Of a stretch of 5,078 nt of DNA, positions 1 through 5,078 are shown piece after piece (position 1 is the first letter of the stretch; each line of letters begins with the position of its first letter). A program made the translations under genes and the position numbers. This DNA comes from Chitinophagaceae bacterium. GTDB taxonomy: Bacteria; Bacteroidota; Bacteroidia; Chitinophagales; Chitinophagaceae. Below the pieces are notes generated by a model. It searched no databases, had not been told where the DNA came from, and worked only from the letters and a program-made list of their open reading frames with translations. The stretch covers positions 1 to 5,078 of the forward strand of contig CANEWV010000160.1 in assembly GCA_947442905.1 (NCBI GenBank), written 5' to 3'.

Positions 1-119
1 ACTGGGGGTCTAGCCCATCTTTGGAACCACAAAAAACAGCCACCGTTTGTATAGACATATATCAGATTCTTATGCGTGAAAAAGGCTCAATATCCTTACC
101 TTTAAGGCCTACAATTTAA
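1..119 (+). CDS. C-terminal fragment of an unidentified protein, possibly Gfo/Idh/MocA-family oxidoreductase
   Basis: An open frame enters from the left edge (first full codon at base 3) and runs 38 codons to a TAA at 117-119. It ends 18 bp before the symporter start, as expected for the last part of an upstream gene in the same operon. The residues visible include a short helix-like stretch, DIYQILMREKGSISLPLR. This resembles the extreme C-terminus of Gfo/Idh/MocA NAD(P)-dependent dehydrogenases, which often end in an 'IY.S.REG..v.LPL' pattern. That family call is a resemblance only, because no nucleotide-binding or catalytic part is in view. The other two plus frames close within this region (TAG at 11-13 and at 52-54), which favours this one. 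I am fairly confident that it is coding and unsure of its identity. Confidence 0.5.
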   Translation, partial: WGSSPSLEPQKTATVCIDIYQILMREKGSISLPLRPTI

Positions 120-137
120 CAAAAAATAACGATTGCT

Positions 138-1613
138 ATGTCGCCCATTGTTTTATTTTCTTTTGTAATCATTTACTTTCTAATTCTACTAGTGGTAGCT
201 AAAGTCACGGGTAAAAATAGCACCAACGAATCTTTTTTTATTGGCAATAGAAATAGCAACTGGATGCTTGTGGCATTTGGCATGGTGGGTACTTCATTAA
301 GCGGTGTTACGTTTGTGAGTGTTCCGGGGCAAGTAGGCACCCTTGTTGGTGGCACCAATTACGTAAATGCATTTTCCTATTTACAAATTACCCTCGGTTA
401 TGTAATCGGTTATTTAACCATCGCTTATGTTCTTCTTCCTTTGTATTACAAGCTCAATTTAACGTCGATATACAATTACTTAAGCAGCAGGCTTGGCGTT
501 TCTTCTTACAAAACAGGTGCTTCTTTTTTTATACTATCCAGAACACTTGGTGCAACCGCAAGGCTTTATTTAGTAGTACGTATTTTGCAAGACGCTATCT
601 TACAAAGTTTTCATGTGCCGTTTTGGGCAACTACCCTTATCATCCTTCTCATGATTCTTTTATACACCTATGAAGGCGGTGTTAAAACAATTGTTTGGAC
701 CGATACACTACAAACCTCTTGCATGCTTTTAGGACTTGTGATATGCGTGTTTTATATCCTAAACCAACTCCATGTCGGATTCTTTGAAAGCTTATCCACT
801 ATGGCCGACAAAGGATATACTAAAATCTTTTTTACGGAACCATCTAGCAAGTTGTTTTTTGTGAAACAAATATTAGCAGGAGCCTTTGTTACCATCACCA
901 TGACAGGTATGGACCAAGAGATGATGCAAAAAAACATTTCAGTTAAGACCTTAAAAGATTCGCAAAAAAATGTAATCACACTAGGCTTTACCATGCTTGT
1001 TGTTATTACCCTATTCTTGTTTTTAGGTGGGCTACTCTATTTGTTTGCAAGTGCAAATGGACTCTCCGTTACTGGCGACAAATTGTTCCCAAGTATTGCA
1101 CTTGAGCATATGCCACCTGCTATGTCCATTATTTTTATTATAGCACTTATATCCGCATTATTTCCAAGTGCCGACGGGGCTATTACGGCGCTCACAGCTA
1201 CTTTTTGTATCGATATTTTGGGCATGCAACGCAGAGAAGATTGGGATGAAGCAAAAAAGAAAACCATTAGACAAAGAATACATATTGGATTTGCCCTTGT
1301 TTTTTTATTATTTGTAATGGTATACAAATGGATTGACAACCCTAGCATGATTGGGGTTATATTAAAAGTAGCCGCATACACCTATGGTCCACTTTTAGGA
1401 CTCTTTACATTTGGAATTGTTTTAAAAAGAAATGTAATTGACAAATGGGTGCCACTTGTTTGTATACTTTCTCCACTACTTTGTTTATTAATTGATATCA
1501 ATCAAAAGGCACTCTTTGGATCTTTTGAAATTGGCCTCGAGCTCCTTATCATTAATGGACTCATTACATTTATAGGTCTTCTGCTTATTTCTAAAAAAGA
1601 AAACGCGATTTAA
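138..1613 (+). CDS. Sodium:solute symporter (SSS/SSF family), substrate unknown
   Basis: This 491-residue inner-membrane protein should couple inward Na+ flow to uptake of an organic solute such as a sugar, sugar acid or amino acid. About 13 hydrophobic segments span the whole length, the usual count and size for the SSS family (LeuT-like fold). Family landmarks are the GTSLSGVTFVSVPG stretch at 51-64 (TM1/TM2 region), YTYEGGVKTIVWTDTLQ at 176-192 with conserved Asp189, TGMDQEMMQKN at 256-266, and the Ser/Thr-rich helix around 336-360 (SALFPSADGAITALTA, ending CIDI) that in characterised members contributes to the Na+ site. The start is the ATG after an A-rich leader, with no clear Shine-Dalgarno, as is common in Bacteroidota. 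It lies 18 bp after the upstream fragment and 7 bp before the methyltransferase, so all are probably co-transcribed. If the upstream gene is a sugar-type dehydrogenase, a sugar or related substrate would fit, but this is inference. The family call is secure; the substrate cannot be read from sequence. Confidence 0.93.
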   Translation: MSPIVLFSFVIIYFLILLVVAKVTGKNSTNESFFIGNRNSNWMLVAFGMVGTSLSGVTFVSVPGQVGTLVGGTNYVNAFSYLQITLGYVIGYLTIAYVLLPLYYKLNLTSIYNYLSSRLGVSSYKTGASFFILSRTLGATARLYLVVRILQDAILQSFHVPFWATTLIILLMILLYTYEGGVKTIVWTDTLQTSCMLLGLVICVFYILNQLHVGFFESLSTMADKGYTKIFFTEPSSKLFFVKQILAGAFVTITMTGMDQEMMQKNISVKTLKDSQKNVITLGFTMLVVITLFLFLGGLLYLFASANGLSVTGDKLFPSIALEHMPPAMSIIFIIALISALFPSADGAITALTATFCIDILGMQRREDWDEAKKKTIRQRIHIGFALVFLLFVMVYKWIDNPSMIGVILKVAAYTYGPLLGLFTFGIVLKRNVIDKWVPLVCILSPLLCLLIDINQKALFGSFEIGLELLIINGLITFIGLLLISKKENAI

Positions 1614-1620
1614 TATATAG

Positions 1621-2271
1621 ATGTCAGTTCCTTTTATCATAGATCAAGCGGTGTCCTATTCGGATGTTTTTACAACACCCGCAGACCCTCTATTGCAATT
1701 GATATTAGATGAAACAAGGGCTGCTCATCCAAAAGCGCATATGCTTAGTGGTGAAGTACAAGGGCAGTTTTTAAGCATGTTGTCTTGCCTTAAAAAGCCA
1801 ATGCGTATTTTAGAAATTGGCACATTTACCGGATACTCTGCGCTATGTTTAGCCAAGGGGCTGGATGTAAACGGAAAGCTGTACACCATAGAAAATAGAA
1901 CAGATGACGCTCAAACAGCTGACCGTTATTTTAAACAAAGTAAATATGCACATCAAATTGAACTACTCATTGGTGATGCTAAAGAAATCATACCTACCCT
2001 CCCACATGAATTAGATCTTGTATTTATAGACGCTGATAAAGTAAGCTATACCCAGTATTACGAAATGGTGGTACCCATGCTTGCTAAAGGCGGGATCATT
2101 ATTGCCGACAATGTCCTCTTCCATGGAGAAGTATTAGCTGAAACTATTTCAGGAAAAAATGCAATAGCCATTCATGCATTCAATGAACACGTAAAAAATG
2201 ATCCGCGCACCACTCAAGTCTTATTAACGGTTAGAGATGGCATGCTACTGATCCAAAAAAACGAACTATGA
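1621..2271 (+). CDS. Class I SAM-dependent, metal-dependent O-methyltransferase (caffeoyl-CoA OMT-like family)
   Basis: This predicted 216-residue cytoplasmic enzyme transfers a methyl group from S-adenosylmethionine to a hydroxyl, typically on a catechol-like acceptor in this family (Pfam Methyltransf_3). The N-terminus has the family pattern YSDVFTTPADPLL (13-25). SAM-binding motif I is ILEIGTFTGYS at 63-73, and the acidic ribose-binding position is in YTIEN (88-92). GDA at 118-120 precedes the catalytic region LVFIDADK (133-140). The divalent-metal ligands seen in plant caffeoyl-CoA OMTs have clear counterparts in Asp137, Asp163 and Asn164 (IADNVLFHG, 161-169), so the enzyme looks intact. 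Length is normal for bacterial members. It starts 7 bp after the symporter stop. Its TGA stop overlaps the start of the next gene as ATGA, which suggests translational coupling. The natural acceptor is unknown, since bacterial homologues are often promiscuous and rarely assigned. Confidence 0.93.
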   Translation: MSVPFIIDQAVSYSDVFTTPADPLLQLILDETRAAHPKAHMLSGEVQGQFLSMLSCLKKPMRILEIGTFTGYSALCLAKGLDVNGKLYTIENRTDDAQTADRYFKQSKYAHQIELLIGDAKEIIPTLPHELDLVFIDADKVSYTQYYEMVVPMLAKGGIIIADNVLFHGEVLAETISGKNAIAIHAFNEHVKNDPRTTQVLLTVRDGMLLIQKNEL

Positions 2272-3401
2272 ACTTAAAATTTATATGCATCCTTTTGACC
2301 TCTACCATCCTATCAATGAGTGGTATTGCACAAACAATTGGTCCAGAAACAGCTGCCTATATCAATCAGTATAAAAACATTGCCATGCAGGAGCAAATTA
2401 GAACAGGTGTTCCTGCTGCTATTAAATTAGGTCAAGCTATTCTAGAGTCACAAACAGGAAAAAGCAGGCTCGCAACAGAAGCAAATAATCATTTTGGTAT
2501 TAAATGTAAAACAGAATGGAGAGGGCCAAAAATTTACCACAATGATGACGCCAACGGCGAATGTTTTAGAGTATACGATAATGCAGAAGCTTCCTTTATT
2601 GATCACTCTAATTTTCTAAAAACAAGAACGCACTATGCATTTTTGTTTAAATTAGATGTTAGAGATTTTACAAGTTGGGCATTTGGTCTCAAACAAGCTG
2701 GTTATGCTACCAATCCAAATTATCCGGCGCAATTAATTAAAGCAATCAATGATTATGATTTAGCGCAGTACACGCTAATCGCCATTGAGCAAAAGAAAAA
2801 AGGGATTGATTTTGAAATCATACAACCACAAGCAAAACAACCTGAAACAACCAATACGGTGGCGCCAGTTGTTCAACCTGCGCCAACAAAAGAAGTTTCA
2901 CCAGCACCAACTAAGGAAGTAATACCTGCACCAACCAAAGAAGTTTCACCTGCACCTACTACTGCTCCAACACCTGCACCTACTACTGCTGTGAGTTTAC
3001 TAGAAAACACCAAAGTAACTATCAACCATACCAAGGCCATTGTTGCAACCAAAGGAAGTTCACTACTTGCTATTGCAAGCCAACAAAAAATTAGTTTAAG
3101 CAAATTGTTTGAATACAATGAACTTGCTGAAATGAATATTTTAGACCAAGACCGTATTTTATTTATTGAAAAGAAACAAAAATATGGTGCTTCTGAAAGT
3201 CACACCACAATGGGAACTGAAACACTTTACAGCATTGCCCAAAAAGAAGGTGTGCTATTAAGTTCAGTACTAGCGCTCAATGCCCCTATTGCAAAAGATA
3301 GTATTTTGCCAGCCGGACAAAAAATCAAATTGAGAGCAGAGGCGGTTTCAAAACCGAGCACCAAAAAAACTAAAAAATCTAAAAAAGGAAAGAAAAAATA
3401 A
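2268..3401 (+). CDS. Secreted GH73-type N-acetylglucosaminidase with Pro/Thr repeat linker and LysM-like repeats
   Basis: This 377-residue protein is probably exported to cleave the glycan strands of peptidoglycan. Residues 1-22 form a signal peptide (Lys4, hydrophobic core, SGIAQ end) with cleavage likely after Ala21 or Gln22. Residues about 27-170 are a glucosaminidase (FlgJ/GH73-like) domain: AILESQTGKS with the probable catalytic Glu60, SRLATEANNHFGIK (67-80 region), and YATNPNYPAQLI (146-157). A low-complexity linker (about 186-243) contains five 8-residue PAPT repeats. Two LysM-like segments follow, about 255-303 (degenerate) and 309-356 (ETLYSIAQKEGVLLSSVLALN; better conserved), which should hold the enzyme on the wall. 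The tail 358-377 is extremely Lys-rich. Translation starts inside the stop of the methyltransferase gene (ATGA), and the next gene begins 4 bp downstream. A role in cell-wall growth or daughter-cell separation is likely; the exact role is inferred. Confidence 0.9.
   Translation: MNLKFICILLTSTILSMSGIAQTIGPETAAYINQYKNIAMQEQIRTGVPAAIKLGQAILESQTGKSRLATEANNHFGIKCKTEWRGPKIYHNDDANGECFRVYDNAEASFIDHSNFLKTRTHYAFLFKLDVRDFTSWAFGLKQAGYATNPNYPAQLIKAINDYDLAQYTLIAIEQKKKGIDFEIIQPQAKQPETTNTVAPVVQPAPTKEVSPAPTKEVIPAPTKEVSPAPTTAPTPAPTTAVSLLENTKVTINHTKAIVATKGSSLLAIASQQKISLSKLFEYNELAEMNILDQDRILFIEKKQKYGASESHTTMGTETLYSIAQKEGVLLSSVLALNAPIAKDSILPAGQKIKLRAEAVSKPSTKKTKKSKKGKKK
2877..2996 (+). repeat. 24-bp in-frame tandem repeat, five units, in the glucosaminidase linker
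   Basis: Five consecutive 24-bp units start at 2877, 2901, 2925, 2949 and 2973. They encode PAPTKEVS, PAPTKEVI, PAPTKEVS, PAPTTAPT and PAPTTAVS. Units 1-3 form one subtype and units 4-5 another. The last two share a perfect 20-bp match (2947-2966 and 2971-2990) at exactly one period, which points to recent duplication or gene conversion. Because 24 is a multiple of three, gain or loss of units changes linker length without breaking the frame. The encoded stretch is Pro/Thr-rich and is probably an extended spacer between the catalytic and wall-binding parts. Confidence 0.88.
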
Positions 3402-3405
3402 GGAT

Positions 3406-3942
3406 ATGTCTACGATTCAACTACACGGAAAAAGTTTCGAAATATTTTTACCTGAAGCACTTATCCAAGAAAAGATTGCTGCACTAGCAAATGAAATTAA
3501 TACCGATTACGCAGGCAAAAAACCTTTGTTTATTGCGGTATTAAACGGCTCCTTCATGTTTGCTTCCGATTTGTTTAAATCCATTACCATAGAAGCAGAA
3601 ATATGTTTTATCAAACTCGCTTCTTATAAAGGCACCACCTCAACCGGACAAGTAATAACAGCAATAGGCCTAGACATAGACCTTACCAACAGACATATCA
3701 TTGTATTAGAAGACATTATTGATACCGGCAAAACACTTCATACCTTTTTGCCTCAACTGTATAACCAACAGCCTGCATCCCTTAAAATTGGCGTATTACT
3801 GCACAAGCCAGATGCAACGGTATTTGAAGTACCTATTGATTACTGTTGCTTTTCAATCCCTAATAAATTTGTGCTAGGCTACGGATTAGACTATGATGGA
3901 TATGGCAGAAACAGCAAGGATATTTACAAGCTTGCTGAATAA
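3406..3942 (+). CDS. hpt: Hypoxanthine phosphoribosyltransferase (purine salvage)
   Basis: This 178-residue cytoplasmic enzyme converts hypoxanthine (and often guanine) plus PRPP to IMP (or GMP) and pyrophosphate. All key elements are present: the loop VLNGSFMF at 45-52 (Leu46-Asn47-Gly48 near pyrophosphate), the flexible loop SYKGTTSTG at 73-81, and the PRPP motif VLEDIIDTGKT at 100-110 with acidic Glu102/Asp103. Lys134 in LLHKP matches the lysine that reads the purine 6-oxo group in the human enzyme. FVLGYGLDYDGYGRN at 155-169 supplies the base-stacking Phe155, Asp162 and Arg168. Length is typical of bacterial HPRTs. The ATG follows the glucosaminidase stop by 4 bp. A purine-rich TAAGGAT overlaps that stop but sits too close to the ATG for a standard Shine-Dalgarno, so reinitiation or coupling is likely. 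This is the last gene of the plus-strand cluster and converges on dnaJ. Hypoxanthine versus guanine preference cannot be judged from sequence. Confidence 0.96.
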   Translation: MSTIQLHGKSFEIFLPEALIQEKIAALANEINTDYAGKKPLFIAVLNGSFMFASDLFKSITIEAEICFIKLASYKGTTSTGQVITAIGLDIDLTNRHIIVLEDIIDTGKTLHTFLPQLYNQQPASLKIGVLLHKPDATVFEVPIDYCCFSIPNKFVLGYGLDYDGYGRNSKDIYKLAE

Positions 3943-3968
3943 ACCAACACCCTGAAATTGTATGTAAA

Positions 3969-5078
3969 TTAATTAAAGGCTTCCTTTACTCTGTCAAAAA
4001 AGCTCTTATCCGATTTACTAGGATTAGGCTTAAAATTATCACTTGACTGGAGTTTTTCTAGCATCGCTTTTTCTTCGTCACTTACTGCTTGAGGCGTCCA
4101 AATATTTACATAAATGAGTTGGTCCCCTTTTGCATAACCTTGTACTTCTGGGAAACCTTTTCCTTTGAGTCTAAATATTTTACCGCTTTGCGTACCTGCT
4201 GGAATTTTAATTTTTGCACGACCATCAATGGTTGGCACTTCAACCTGTGTTCCAAATACAGCATCTACAAAATTCAAGTGTAAATCAAATGCTACATTAA
4301 GTCCATCACGTTGTAATTCTGGATGCGTTTCCTCTTCAATTTGTATAATCAAATCGCCTGGACTTCCGCCTCTTTCACCCGCATTTCCTTTGCCATTCAT
4401 GCTTAATTGCATACCTTCTTGCACACCTGCTGGGATATCAATAGAGATGGTTTCTTCTCCATACATTCTACCCTCACCTTTACAAGTACCACATTTAGCG
4501 GTAACAGTTGTTCCTTCTCCGTTACAAGACGAACAAGTAGCAACTGTTTGCATTTGACCTAAAAAAGTGTTGGTCAATTTTCTTACCTGTCCACTGCCAC
4601 CACATGCACTACAAGTTTGCACGCTGTTTTTATCTTTAGCACCATTACCACCGCAACCGGTGCAAGTAACATGCTTTTTTACTTTTACATTTTTATTAAC
4701 GCCCTTTGCAATCTCTTCAAAATTCAATTTGATTTTAATACGCAAATTGCTTCCACGCTGTCCTCTTGCAGCTCTACCTCCACCACCTCTTGATCTTCCA
4801 CCGCCACCAAAAAATGAACCAAAAGCATCGTCACCAAACATGTCTCCAAACTGGCTAAAGATATCATCCATATTAGAGCTATGAGAAGCGCCACCACCCG
4901 TTCCCGGACCAAAAGCATTATGTCCAAAACGGTCATACTTTGCTTTTTTATCAGCGTCACTTAAAATCTCATAGGCTTCTGCAGCTTCCTTAAATTTATC
5001 TTCTGCTTCTTTATCACCTGGATTTCTATCTGGGTGAAATTGCATCGCCACTTTACGGTATGCTTTTTTAATTTCATC
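3969..5078 (-). CDS. dnaJ: Chaperone protein DnaJ (Hsp40), N-terminus cut by window edge
   Basis: DnaJ is the co-chaperone that delivers unfolded clients to DnaK (Hsp70) and stimulates its ATPase through the J-domain. The window shows 369 residues and the stop; the frame is open to the right edge. The first visible residues, [14 protein letters not shown], are J-domain helix II, followed by the essential HPD motif (visible residues 15-17). The residue before AMQFHPD is an in-frame GTG valine and must not be taken as the start. Comparison with typical DnaJ suggests that about 15-20 residues are missing. Next come a Gly/Phe-rich region (about 52-109), then a zinc-binding domain with four intact CxxCxGxG motifs ([32 protein letters not shown], at about 139-146, 156-163, 182-189 and 196-203). 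Substrate-binding C-terminal domains follow, including [13 protein letters not shown] and [20 protein letters not shown]. This is a complete type I DnaJ apart from the cut end. In many bacteria grpE lies just upstream, which here would be outside the window. Confidence 0.97.
   Translation of the reverse strand, partial: DEIKKAYRKVAMQFHPDRNPGDKEAEDKFKEAAEAYEILSDADKKAKYDRFGHNAFGPGTGGGASHSSNMDDIFSQFGDMFGDDAFGSFFGGGGRSRGGGGRAARGQRGSNLRIKIKLNFEEIAKGVNKNVKVKKHVTCTGCGGNGAKDKNSVQTCSACGGSGQVRKLTNTFLGQMQTVATCSSCNGEGTTVTAKCGTCKGEGRMYGEETISIDIPAGVQEGMQLSMNGKGNAGERGGSPGDLIIQIEEETHPELQRDGLNVAFDLHLNFVDAVFGTQVEVPTIDGRAKIKIPAGTQSGKIFRLKGKGFPEVQGYAKGDQLIYVNIWTPQAVSDEEKAMLEKLQSSDNFKPNPSKSDKSFFDRVKEAFN

Noticed and set aside
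100..137. Possible promoter or Shine-Dalgarno ahead of the symporter
   Set aside because: I saw no convincing Bacteroidota -33/-7 pair and no GGAGG-like sequence. The 18-bp gap after the upstream stop fits operon read-through better.
173..1381. Three minus-strand open frames opposite the symporter gene
   Set aside because: They are short and lie entirely within a well-supported plus-strand membrane protein gene, with no recognisable motifs.
2873..3118. Minus-strand open frame encoding repeated VGAG(E/I)TSLVGAG-like peptide
   Set aside because: It is the antisense reading of the 24-bp PAPT repeat. The repetition simply mirrors the plus-strand gene, and there is no domain or independent context.
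3974..3988. 6-bp stem, 3-nt loop inverted repeat as an intrinsic terminator
   Set aside because: The stem is short and AT-rich, lies inside dnaJ coding sequence, and has no continuous T-run in either direction. It is not strong enough to annotate as a terminator.
4165..4884. Plus-strand open frames, rich in Pro/Cys/Leu, opposite dnaJ
   Set aside because: They are antisense shadows. The minus frame carries unmistakable DnaJ motifs, including four zinc-binding CxxCxGxG units, and the shadow peptides resemble no family.
4724..4960. Second minus-strand open frame within dnaJ, hydrophobic Val/Leu-rich
   Set aside because: It overlaps the J-domain and Gly/Phe-coding region in another frame. Its composition reflects frame-shifted reading of Gly-rich codons.

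Overview
The window looks like ordinary chromosomal DNA from a low-GC member of the Bacteroidota, possibly Chitinophagaceae or a relative. This rests on AT-rich coding sequence, A-rich start regions with little or no Shine-Dalgarno signal, and the character of the proteins: a Bacteroidota-like Na+:solute symporter, a secreted glucosaminidase with LysM-like repeats, and a DnaJ with its typical C-terminal region. The genus cannot be fixed from the sequence alone.

Layout: the left edge holds the last 38 codons of a plus-strand gene, perhaps a Gfo/Idh/MocA-type oxidoreductase. Four complete plus-strand genes follow, tightly packed: an SSS-family symporter, a metal-dependent class I O-methyltransferase, an exported GH73-type N-acetylglucosaminidase with LysM-like C-terminal repeats, and hypoxanthine phosphoribosyltransferase. 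Successive junctions are 18 nt, 7 nt, a 4-nt ATGA overlap and 4 nt, so a single transcript is likely. The right-hand quarter is a convergent minus-strand dnaJ whose N-terminus lies beyond the window. Only 26 bp separate the hpt and dnaJ stop codons.

The plus-strand genes do not form one obvious pathway. They look like a housekeeping cluster covering solute uptake, small-molecule methylation, cell-wall turnover and purine salvage. DnaJ belongs to the Hsp70 (DnaK) chaperone system. No RNA gene, mobile element, CRISPR array, origin or clear promoter was seen, and no non-coding stretch exceeds about 26 bp.

I found no sign of a new biological system. The points most worth a second look are the 24-bp in-frame tandem repeat in the glucosaminidase linker, that protein's very basic C-terminal tail, the unassigned substrates of the symporter and methyltransferase, and the false internal start of the truncated dnaJ.
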